Positions 7,774-14,745 of a stretch of 19,262 nucleotides of DNA are shown one piece after another. Position 1 is the stretch's first letter; each line of letters begins with the position of its first letter. The DNA lies in NCBI GenBank assembly GCA_964657445.1, contig CAZZVB010000067.1:1-19262 (forward strand), written 5' to 3'. The notes under the pieces are model-generated. The model was not told where the DNA came from. It searched no databases and was given only the letters and a program-made list of their open reading frames with translations. Made by a program: the position numbers and the translations under genes. The DNA is from LMUY01 sp964657445. Lineage in GTDB: Bacteria; Pseudomonadota; Alphaproteobacteria; Acetobacterales; Acetobacteraceae.

Positions 7774-10083
7774 TTGTCGACCCGAGACCTCCTTAGCAAG
7801 GTCGCTGCCCGGCCCAGGACACGTTTGCTGCTGGTGGGCGCCTGGTTACTGGCCTCGGTGTGCTGGCTGGTTGCATCGGATGTCATCCTCGATACTGCGC
7901 AGACGGCAGGGGTGCTCTCCCCGCTGGAAACCACGGTATATCTATTGTGGCGCCGTGCGATCTTTCTGGCTGCGACCGGGACTCTGATCTTCCTGCTGCT
8001 TGGCCGTCAGCGCCGCGGCTCCGGCGGTAATTACGAACAGCTCAAAGCCCTGGTCGAATCATCGCCGGCCGGCACTGCGATGACGGGTCCGACGGGGGTG
8101 CTCAACTACGCGAACCCGGCCTTCTTCAGGCTGTTCGACGTCACGCCCGCGATCATCGGTCTGACCAATATCGAAGACCTGCTGCGGGGCCGGATCGAAG
8201 GCGGGCTGACATCCAATCTCCTCCCGGTCGCCGGGAAAAACGAGCTGACGGTCCGCACCCAGTCACCTGACGGCCGCGATCAGGAGATGCTGTGCACCAT
8301 TACGGCGCGTATGGGCGCCTTTGACGGCTACACCGTGACGGTCGCGGACGCGACGGAAAACCGCCGAATTGGCCGGCGCTACAAGCTGTTCACCGAAACC
8401 TTGGACGCGCTCAACGTCGGCGTCGCCATCGGGGACGCCAGCCGTCCGAACATGCCGCTGATCTACGTCAACAAGTTCTTCGAACAGCTCACCGGCTACA
8501 ACGCGGACGAATGTATCGGCAATCCATGCTCTTTCCTGCAGGGGGGCGACCGTCAACAGGCTGGCGTGCTCGCCATCCGCAAGGCGCTGGCGCAACAGCG
8601 CCAAGTCACCGTGACGATGCGGAACTATCACAAGTCCGGCGCCATGTTCTGGAACGAGCTGTCCCTGGTGCCGATCTTCGACTCGGCCGGGCGGCTGACC
8701 TACTACGTCGGCCTGCAGCGCGATGTTAGCGATACCCGCGAGGTGACGGAGACCCTGGAGCGGGCGGTCTATAACGACACCATCACCTCGCTGCTGAACC
8801 GACCGGGGTTCATGAAGCGGCTGTCCGAGTTGCTGACCAGCCCTGACACGGAATGCGTGCTGGTGGTGAAGGCGGACATCCACAACTTCCATGAGTTCAA
8901 CACCGCACTCGGCTGGGATGTGGGCGACGCGTTGCTGGTGGCGGTCGCGGAACGGCTGACCCGGATGCTGCCTGACAGGTGCATCGGCCGGATCGGCTCC
9001 AACGAGTTCGGCGTGGCGCTGGCCATCCGGCCCGGCGAGGCCGAAAGCACCGTTCTTGCGCTCAGGAAGGGGCTCGAGGGCCGCTACATCCTGCCCGGGA
9101 CCACGTGCGAGCCGCTGTTCGCGATCGGCTACACCGTGGGGTCGCGCCACCTGCGGTCGCGGCAGATCATGCAGCAGGCGTCGGTGGCGCTGAACGAGGC
9201 GCGTGCGTCGGTGTTCGGTGAGACCCGGCGCTTCGATCGTGAGACGGAGACGACGATCTCTGAGCGGCGGCGCCTCACCAGCGAGTTGCAGGAAGCCGTC
9301 ACCAATGGCGACTTCGTCATGCAGTATCAGCCCAAGGTTGACCTGCCGGACGGCCGCATCATCGGGGCCGAGGCGCTGGTGCGGTGGCGCCATCCGCTGT
9401 TCGGGCTGCAGCCGCCGTCGCGCTTCGTCGGACTGGCGGAGGAAACGGGCCTGATCGTCGATATCGGGGAGCAGGCGCTGAACCAGGCGGCTGCATTCTC
9501 CTCCCAGCTCAATACCGGGCGGGCGGTGCCGATCCCGATCGGCGTGAACGTGTCGTATGCGCAGTTCCGCCGGCTCGACCTGGTGAAGAGCATCGAGGCG
9601 TGCCTGGCTCGCCACAACACCGACCCGTCCTGGATGCAGCTCGAACTCACCGAAAGCATCTACATCGCCGCCTCGCCGGAGACCCTTTCGGTGCTGGAGC
9701 GGCTGCGGGACCTCGGGATCGGGCTGGTCATCGACGATTTCGGCACCGGGTATTCGTCATTGCGCTACCTGGCGAACTTCCCTGTCAACGAGATCAAGAT
9801 CGACCGCTGCTTCGTCACCGGGTTGCGGAGCGAGAGCGTCAATCGCGCCGTCGTGGAAGCCATCCTCAGCATGGGGTTCGCGAAAGGCGCGGCGGTCACG
9901 GCCGAGGGAGTCGAGACCGAGGAGGAGAGGCGGCTGCTGATGCAGCTGGGTTGTCCGATCGGGCAGGGCTTCCTGTTCAGCCCGCCGGTCCCACCTGAGG
10001 AATTGCGGTGGATGGTCGAATCCAACGCAAGACTTCCCTTGCAGCCGGCGATGGCCGCGCAGACGGTGGGCAGCGATAGCTGA
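7774..10083 (+). CDS. Membrane-anchored PAS-LOV-GGDEF-EAL protein, predicted light-regulated c-di-GMP phosphodiesterase
   Basis: The 769 residues hold two transmembrane segments (about 17-39 and 55-76), a PAS-like region (about 85-195), a LOV domain (about 203-320), a GGDEF domain (about 330-490) and an EAL domain (about 502-750). LOV: the flavin-adduct cysteine is C252 in GNPCSFLQG (249-257), with Q256, R269, N284, N294 and Q315 at the spacing of oat phototropin LOV2. The residues flanking the cysteine are P251 and S253 instead of Asn and Arg. The GGDEF signature is GSNEF (408-412), so cyclase activity is probably lost. EAL residues look intact: E533, N592, E624/E627, D654-D655, K675, E711 and Q731. 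It should hydrolyse c-di-GMP at the inner membrane under light or redox control (inference). The start is TTG, with AAGGA 11 bases upstream; a later start is possible. The peptidase gene follows after 20 bases. Confidence 0.92.
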   Translation: MSTRDLLSKVAARPRTRLLLVGAWLLASVCWLVASDVILDTAQTAGVLSPLETTVYLLWRRAIFLAATGTLIFLLLGRQRRGSGGNYEQLKALVESSPAGTAMTGPTGVLNYANPAFFRLFDVTPAIIGLTNIEDLLRGRIEGGLTSNLLPVAGKNELTVRTQSPDGRDQEMLCTITARMGAFDGYTVTVADATENRRIGRRYKLFTETLDALNVGVAIGDASRPNMPLIYVNKFFEQLTGYNADECIGNPCSFLQGGDRQQAGVLAIRKALAQQRQVTVTMRNYHKSGAMFWNELSLVPIFDSAGRLTYYVGLQRDVSDTREVTETLERAVYNDTITSLLNRPGFMKRLSELLTSPDTECVLVVKADIHNFHEFNTALGWDVGDALLVAVAERLTRMLPDRCIGRIGSNEFGVALAIRPGEAESTVLALRKGLEGRYILPGTTCEPLFAIGYTVGSRHLRSRQIMQQASVALNEARASVFGETRRFDRETETTISERRRLTSELQEAVTNGDFVMQYQPKVDLPDGRIIGAEALVRWRHPLFGLQPPSRFVGLAEETGLIVDIGEQALNQAAAFSSQLNTGRAVPIPIGVNVSYAQFRRLDLVKSIEACLARHNTDPSWMQLELTESIYIAASPETLSVLERLRDLGIGLVIDDFGTGYSSLRYLANFPVNEIKIDRCFVTGLRSESVNRAVVEAILSMGFAKGAAVTAEGVETEEERRLLMQLGCPIGQGFLFSPPVPPEELRWMVESNARLPLQPAMAAQTVGSDS

Positions 10084-10103
10084 CCGTTTTAGGAGTGGCC
10101 AGC

Positions 10104-12203
10104 ATGAGCAACGCCGCGCCCACTCTTGCAGCCCCCGACGACGATCCCTGGCTCTGGCTGGAGGAGGTCGAGGGCGTGCGTTCCACGGCCTGGGCCGATG
10201 CGCAAACCGCGGCGACCCTGGCGAGGTATGGCGACCGGATTTTCGAGGCTGACCGCGACGCGTTGAGGGTCCTGCTCGACCGCCCCGACAACTTGCCGGT
10301 GCCGGGCCGGCGCGGCGGACTGCTTTACAATTTCTGGCGCGACGCGGCGCACCCGCGCGGCATTTGGCGCCGCACCACAATGGAGTCGTTCCGGTCGGAT
10401 GATCCGCAATGGGACGTCCTGCTCGATATCGACGCACTTGCCGCGACCGAGGGCGAGGACTGGGTGTGGCAGGGCGCTTCGACGCTGCCGCCGGAGCACC
10501 GGTATGGCCTGCTCCGACTGTCGCGCGGCGGCAGCGACGCCGTCGTCCTGCGGGAGTTCGACCTTGATGCGCGGGCCTTCGTGCCCGGCGGGTTCGAGAT
10601 GCCGGAGTCGAAGGGCGGCGCCGCCTGGCTCGACCGCGACACGCTGCTGCTGTCGTCCGCCTGGCAAGGCGCCACCCACTCCGGCTATGCGAGCACGGTC
10701 AGGCTCTGGCGGCGCGGCGAGGCGCCCGGTGCGCCGCTGTTCGAGGCAAACCCGGCCAGCATGGCTGCATCGGGCCAATACGACCGGGCGGATGGCCGGT
10801 TGCTGTTCGTCGAAAGCCTCGATTTCTTCAACTCCACCGTCTTCACGGGCGACCGCACCGGCCCTCAGCAGCGGTTCGATCTCCCCAGCGACGCTGCCTA
10901 CGACTACGACCGTGGCTGGCTCGCGATCCGGCCGCGCTCGCGCTGGGATGTGGCGGGCCACAGCTTCGAACCGGACACGGTGGTCGTCACCAGCCTCGAT
11001 GCCTTCCTGGCCGGCGAGCGGGGCTTCACCGTCCTGTTCACCCCGACCGACCGGCGGGCGTTGCAGGGCTTCGCATGGACCGGGCGGGCTCTGCTGATCA
11101 GCGTGTTGGATGAGCTACAGCCCGTGTTCCTGCTGGTGACGCCCGGCAGTTGGGCGGTGCGCGAGCTGGAGGGCCTGCCGAGAACGGGAACCGCCAGCGC
11201 CTGGACGCTGGACGTCGAGTCGACCGAGGCGGATGGCAGCCTGCTTGCCGTGGCGCAGGACCCGCTTACCCCGCCTTCGCTGCTGTTTTTGGCGAGCGAT
11301 GGCGGCGATGCGATGGGTCGCGCTTCGCTTGCCCATCCTACGGCCGGGATTGCGGCGCCCGTGGTGCTGAAGCGTGCGCCGGCCGCGTTCGATGCGGCCG
11401 GGCTGGTGGTGACCCGGCATGAGGCGGTGTCGTCGGATGGCGAGCGCATCCCTTACACGCAATCCGGGCCGCCGGGCGAAACCGGGGAGGCGCCGGTGCA
11501 CCTCTCGGGTTATGGCGGATTCAAGGTATCACGGCTGCCGAGCTACAGCATCGCGACCGGCAAGCTATGGCTGGAGCGGGGGGGAACGGCGGTCGTCGCG
11601 CAAATCCGCGGCGGCGGGGAGTTCGGGACGCGGTGGCATGAGGCCGGGCGGCGGGAGGGCAAACGCCTCGCGCATGATGACTTCGCCGCCGTGGCGTCCG
11701 ACCTGGTGCGCCGGGGCGTGACCCGGCCCGGCCGGATCGCGGCCGAGGGCGGATCCAACGGCGGCCTGCTGATCGCGAACATGCTGACGCGCTTTCCGGA
11801 CCGGTTCGGCGCGCTGTTCTGCACTATCCCGCTCATCGACATGCGCCGCTACCACCGCCTGCTCGCCGGAGCGAGCTGGGTTGCGGAATACGGCGACCCG
11901 GACGTGCCGGAGGACTGGGCGTTCCTCGGCCCGATGTCGGCCTATCACGCGGCCGAGCCGGGCCGGCCCTATCCTCCGATCCTACTGGCGACGGCGCGGC
12001 GGGATGACCGGGTGCATCCCGGACACGCGCGCAAAATGGCGGCCAAGCTGCAGGCGATGGGTTACGACGCCCATTTCTATGAGCCCGCGGCGGGTGGCCA
12101 CGGCTATGGCAAGGACAATGCGGAAGTGGCCGCATTCGTCGCATTGGGGATGAACTTCCTCAGCCGGTCGATCGGGTGGCATTCACCGCAAGCGGCAGCA
12201 TAG
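10104..12203 (+). CDS. Prolyl oligopeptidase (S9) family serine peptidase
   Basis: The 699-residue protein has an N-terminal beta-propeller region opening with DPWLWLEEV (14-22), the usual entry of S9 oligopeptidases, and a C-terminal alpha/beta-hydrolase domain from about 420. The catalytic triad is readable: S551 in GGSNGGLL, D635 in DDRV (634-637) and H666 in GGHGYG. This is close to the Ser554/Asp641/His680 arrangement of the mammalian enzyme. GSGY-type oxyanion elements precede it (SGYGGF, RGGGEFG). There is no signal peptide, so a cytoplasmic enzyme cutting short peptides is expected. The ATG at 10104 is preferred over the GTG at 10095 because AGGAG (10091-10095) lies 8 bases before the ATG. 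The gap to the LOV gene is 20 bases, so co-transcription is likely. The subfamily (true prolyl specificity or not) cannot be decided from sequence alone. Confidence 0.93.
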   Translation: MSNAAPTLAAPDDDPWLWLEEVEGVRSTAWADAQTAATLARYGDRIFEADRDALRVLLDRPDNLPVPGRRGGLLYNFWRDAAHPRGIWRRTTMESFRSDDPQWDVLLDIDALAATEGEDWVWQGASTLPPEHRYGLLRLSRGGSDAVVLREFDLDARAFVPGGFEMPESKGGAAWLDRDTLLLSSAWQGATHSGYASTVRLWRRGEAPGAPLFEANPASMAASGQYDRADGRLLFVESLDFFNSTVFTGDRTGPQQRFDLPSDAAYDYDRGWLAIRPRSRWDVAGHSFEPDTVVVTSLDAFLAGERGFTVLFTPTDRRALQGFAWTGRALLISVLDELQPVFLLVTPGSWAVRELEGLPRTGTASAWTLDVESTEADGSLLAVAQDPLTPPSLLFLASDGGDAMGRASLAHPTAGIAAPVVLKRAPAAFDAAGLVVTRHEAVSSDGERIPYTQSGPPGETGEAPVHLSGYGGFKVSRLPSYSIATGKLWLERGGTAVVAQIRGGGEFGTRWHEAGRREGKRLAHDDFAAVASDLVRRGVTRPGRIAAEGGSNGGLLIANMLTRFPDRFGALFCTIPLIDMRRYHRLLAGASWVAEYGDPDVPEDWAFLGPMSAYHAAEPGRPYPPILLATARRDDRVHPGHARKMAAKLQAMGYDAHFYEPAAGGHGYGKDNAEVAAFVALGMNFLSRSIGWHSPQAAA

Positions 12204-12273
12204 CAGCGATGACTTGCTGCACCGCAAAGCCCGGCGCTACCTCCGCCATCACGATCGCAACGAGTATGATGCC

Positions 12274-13512
12274 ATGGCTGGCTATTCCCTGAGCAAAGAG
12301 AAAATCCGCGTCCTGCTGTTGGAAGGCGTGCACGACAGCGCGGTGTCGCTGCTGCGCGGAGCCGGCTACTCGCAAATCGTGCAGGTGCCGAAAGCTCTCG
12401 ATGGCGAGGCGCTGCTGGAGGCGGTGAAGGGCGTCCACATCCTCGGCATCCGGTCCCGCAGCAACCTGACCGAGGCGGTGTTCCAGGCCGCCGACCGGCT
12501 GATGGTGGTCGGCTGCTTCAGCGTCGGCACCAATCAGGTCGAGCTGGAGGCGGCGCGGGTCCGCGGCGTTCCCGTGTTCAACGCGCCGTTCTCCAACACG
12601 CGCAGCGTGGCCGAGCTGGTCATCGGTGAGATCGTGATGCTGCTGCGCCGGATCACGCCGCGCTCGGCCGCGGCCCATGCGGGGAAGTGGGACAAGTCGG
12701 CCTCCGACAGCTTCGAGGTGCGCGGGAAGACGCTCGGCATCGTGGGCTACGGCTCGATCGGCACCCAGCTTTCGACACTCGCCGAAGCGATGGGCATGCG
12801 GGTGATCTACTACGACGTGATCGACAAGCTGCGGCACGGCAATACGGAGCCGGTGGGCTCGCTGCACGAGCTGCTGCGGCTGAGCGATGTGGTCAGCCTG
12901 CACGTGCCGGAGACGCCGGAGACCGCCGGCATGATCGGCGCGGCACAGATCGCGGCGATGCGCCCTGGCGCCTACCTGATCAACAACAGCCGCGGCACGG
13001 TGGTGGACCTAGATGCCTTGCGCAACGCCTTGCGGAGCGGGCACCTGCTCGGCGCGGCCGTGGACGTCTTCCCGCACGAGCCTGCGGGCGCCGCGGAACC
13101 CTTCGTCACCCCTCTGCAGGGCCTGCCGAACGTGATCCTCACGCCGCATATCGGCGGCTCGACCGGGGAGGCGCAGGAGCGCATCGGCGAGGAAGTCGCG
13201 CACAAGCTGATCGACTACAGCGACGCCGGGTCAACCCTGGGCGCGGTGAACTTCCCGCAGGTGCAGCTTCCCGGCCGGGCGGCCGCGACCCGGTATGTCC
13301 ATATCCACCGCAACATCCCCGGCATGCTCGGCCGGGTGAACGGCGTGTTCTCCAGCCGCGGGCTGAACATCACGGGCCAGTATCTGCAGACCGATGGTGA
13401 TATCGGCTACGTCGTCGTGGAAACGCAGAGCGACGATGCGTGCGAGGACTGCCTGGGCGAACTGCGCGGCCTGGACGGAACGATCCGGGCGCGGCTGATC
13501 CGGCGGGTGTAG
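12274..13512 (+). CDS. serA: D-3-phosphoglycerate dehydrogenase (short, E. coli type)
   Basis: SerA oxidises 3-phosphoglycerate with NAD+ in the first step of serine synthesis. The ATG at 12274 gives 412 residues that align with E. coli SerA from the first residues (MAGYSLSKEKIRVLLLEGVH); an upstream in-frame TTG at 12214 would add 20 unmatched residues. The nucleotide-binding GYGSIG sits in the central domain. The active-site residues fall at exactly the E. coli numbers: R240 in NNSRGT, E269 in FPHEP and H292 in TPHIGG. A C-terminal ACT domain (about 340-412, starting near YVHIHRN) suggests serine feedback inhibition; E. coli H344 and N346 appear retained as a histidine and an asparagine in HIHRN. 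It stands 70 bases after the peptidase gene with no clear promoter. Its end is 5 bases from the end of a convergent small gene. Confidence 0.95.
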   Translation: MAGYSLSKEKIRVLLLEGVHDSAVSLLRGAGYSQIVQVPKALDGEALLEAVKGVHILGIRSRSNLTEAVFQAADRLMVVGCFSVGTNQVELEAARVRGVPVFNAPFSNTRSVAELVIGEIVMLLRRITPRSAAAHAGKWDKSASDSFEVRGKTLGIVGYGSIGTQLSTLAEAMGMRVIYYDVIDKLRHGNTEPVGSLHELLRLSDVVSLHVPETPETAGMIGAAQIAAMRPGAYLINNSRGTVVDLDALRNALRSGHLLGAAVDVFPHEPAGAAEPFVTPLQGLPNVILTPHIGGSTGEAQERIGEEVAHKLIDYSDAGSTLGAVNFPQVQLPGRAAATRYVHIHRNIPGMLGRVNGVFSSRGLNITGQYLQTDGDIGYVVVETQSDDACEDCLGELRGLDGTIRARLIRRV

Positions 13513-13517
13513 CCGCC

Positions 13518-13715
13518 CTAGGCCGGGGTGAGCTGCGCTTCGTCCAGAACACGCTCGTGCGCGTCGAGCGCGTTCTTTACGCGATACTGGCATACGGTGC
13601 CGGTGACCGGCATGGTCCGGACGATCGTGTAGATGCCCGGGCGCGCATTGATGTTGGAACGGTCGGGAGACACTGCGACCCGGTCGCCGGCGACGTATCT
13701 GTGCTTCAGTAGCAT
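13518..13715 (-). CDS. Conserved small protein of unknown function (65 aa)
   Basis: From the ATG at 13715 the product is 65 residues, ending with YRVKNALDAHERVLDEAQL. I recognise this arrangement (GxYxIVRxxP, then YRVK and HERV blocks) from small uncharacterised proteins widely present in alphaproteobacteria; no function is known to me. There is no membrane segment or signal peptide. A GAGG lies 5 bases before this ATG; an in-frame TTG at 13739 would add eight residues and is less likely. The gene converges on serA with only 5 bases between stops. The 157 bases upstream (13716-13872) separate it from gpt; they contain a GATAAT on the minus strand at 13839-13844 but no convincing -35 partner. 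Confidence 0.75.
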   Translation of the reverse strand: MLLKHRYVAGDRVAVSPDRSNINARPGIYTIVRTMPVTGTVCQYRVKNALDAHERVLDEAQLTPA

Positions 13716-13872
13716 GGAAACCTCGTTGTTCAGGGCCAAGATCGGCCCGTATTCCTCAACTCGGCTGGCTGGCCCTACGCAGGTTGGATACGTAGCTCGT
13801 AGAGCAGCTTAGGCGCTCACCCTGCGCCGGGCCATCAAATTATCCGAGATGCAACCGCAGGTAGCAGGTTTG

Positions 13873-14343
13873 TCAGCCCGGGCGGCGGCCGATCGGCGGC
13901 ACGAAGAGCGGTGCGGTGTCCCAGGGGAACAAGACCCACGTTTCCTGCTCGACCTCGGCCACGAACATGTCCGTGGCGCCGCGGCCTTCGGGCTTGGCAT
14001 ACAGGCAGGCGAAATACGCCTTCGGCAGCAGCCCGCGCACCAGCCTGGCGGTTTCGCCCCGGTCCACCAGGTCGTCGATGATCAGGAAGCCGGTTCCGTC
14101 GCCCGCCGCGGCTGCGGACTTGAGCACGACCGGGTGGCCCTGCTGCTCCTCGTCGTAGCTGGCGACCGAGATCGTCTCGACCAGCCGGCACTCCAGCTCG
14201 CGCGCGACGATCGCCGCGGGGATCATGCCGCCGCGCGTGATCGCGACGATGCCCTTCCACGGCCCCATCGGGGCGAGGGTGGTGGCCAATTGCCGCGCAT
14301 CGCGGTGCAATTGGTCCCAGGTGACGGTTGCGTAGGTGGTCAA
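13873..14343 (-). CDS. gpt: Xanthine-guanine phosphoribosyltransferase
   Basis: Gpt salvages guanine and xanthine (and weakly hypoxanthine) into nucleotides using PRPP. The 156 residues align along their length with E. coli Gpt: VTWDQL near the start, ITRGGM (35-40), the PRPP loop IIDDLVDRGETA (88-99), AKPEGR (116-121) and PWD plus FVPPIGR at the end. The PRPP loop has DRGETA instead of the common DTGGTA, a mild variation; the acidic pair D90-D91 and D94 are retained. The start is a TTG at 14343, overlapping the stop of the upstream csaA-like gene as TTGA, so translation is probably coupled. A downstream ATG was not chosen because it would remove the conserved TWD region. Cytoplasmic or membrane-peripheral location is expected. 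Confidence 0.92.
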   Translation of the reverse strand: MTTYATVTWDQLHRDARQLATTLAPMGPWKGIVAITRGGMIPAAIVARELECRLVETISVASYDEEQQGHPVVLKSAAAAGDGTGFLIIDDLVDRGETARLVRGLLPKAYFACLYAKPEGRGATDMFVAEVEQETWVLFPWDTAPLFVPPIGRRPG

Positions 14344-14681
14344 AACAGCCGCCCGCCATTCGGGATGGTGAAGTCGGGCCGGACCAGGACGACGGCGCCA
14401 TCCTCATCCGGCATCCCGAGCGTGAGCACCTCCGACTGGAACCCGGCGATGCGGCGGGGCGGGAAGTTCACCACGGCGCAGACTTGCCGCCCGATGAGCT
14501 GGTCCGCGGCGTAGTGCACGGTGATCTGGGCGCTGGACGCCTTGACCCCGATGCCCTCGCCGAAATCGATCCAAAGCTTGAAGGCCGGCTTGCGTGCCTC
14601 TGGAAACGGTTGCGCATCGACTATGGTCCCGGCGCGGATATCCAGCCGGTTGAAGTCGTCCATGGTTGCTGGCTCGGTCAT
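14340..14681 (-). CDS. csaA: CsaA-like tRNA-binding domain protein
   Basis: The 113-residue protein is a stand-alone tRNA-binding (EMAP-II/OB-fold-like) domain, close to the 110 residues of Bacillus CsaA. Visible family blocks are FNRLDIRAGTIVDAQPFPEAR (split here as FNRLDIRAG, 10-18, and FPEARKPAFKL, 26-36), FGEGIGVKASSAQIT (40-54), VVNFPPRRIAGFQSEVL (70-86) and the C-terminal PDFTIPNGGRL. CsaA was described as an export-related chaperone, but the fold binds tRNA and the true role is uncertain. The ATG at 14681 is used; a longer in-frame extension to 14747 runs into the divergent gene's start region and matches nothing. Its stop overlaps the gpt start. The gene diverges from the gamma-glutamyltransferase-family gene across 64 bases. 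Confidence 0.88.
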   Translation of the reverse strand: MTEPATMDDFNRLDIRAGTIVDAQPFPEARKPAFKLWIDFGEGIGVKASSAQITVHYAADQLIGRQVCAVVNFPPRRIAGFQSEVLTLGMPDEDGAVVLVRPDFTIPNGGRLF

Positions 14682-14717
14682 AGGGTGTTCTCGCTTGCTC
14701 ACGGCTGGTTGCCAAGC

Positions 14718-14742
14718 CGGGATCGACGTGGGAGCAATCCCG
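14718..14742. repeat. Inverted repeat enclosing a GGGAG ribosome-binding site
   Basis: CGGGAT (14718-14723) and ATCCCG (14737-14742) are perfect inverted arms separated by 13 bases that include GGGAG (14730-14734). The right arm ends 3 bases before the ATG at 14746. It could fold into an RNA hairpin presenting the ribosome-binding site in its loop, or act as an operator in the short divergent gap. A six-base stem in GC-rich DNA may also be chance. Confidence 0.3.
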
Positions 14743-14745
14743 ATC

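Noticed and set aside
8263..9615. Minus-strand 450-codon open frame within the LOV-GGDEF-EAL gene
   Set aside because: Arg/Gln/His-rich antisense shadow; every conserved motif is on the plus strand.
12206..12222. Short inverted repeat GCAGC/GCTGC after the peptidase stop as a terminator
   Set aside because: Only five base pairs with an eight-base loop and no T-run, and the next gene is 70 bases away on the same strand; too weak to call.
13502..13517. GGCGG/CCGCC hairpin at the serA stop as a terminator
   Set aside because: Five-base stem overlapping the last serA codons with no T-run on either side; convergent genes leave no room for a standard terminator.
13786..13831. tRNA-like stretch: GGATACG, then GTAGCTC directly joined to GTAGAGCAGC, then a five-base stem GGCGC/GCGCC around a seven-base loop
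   Set aside because: The D-loop is only three bases, the spacing to the putative anticodon stem is wrong, the base before the putative anticodon is C instead of the invariant U, and no T-arm (GGTTCGA) follows. At most a degraded remnant; more likely chance.
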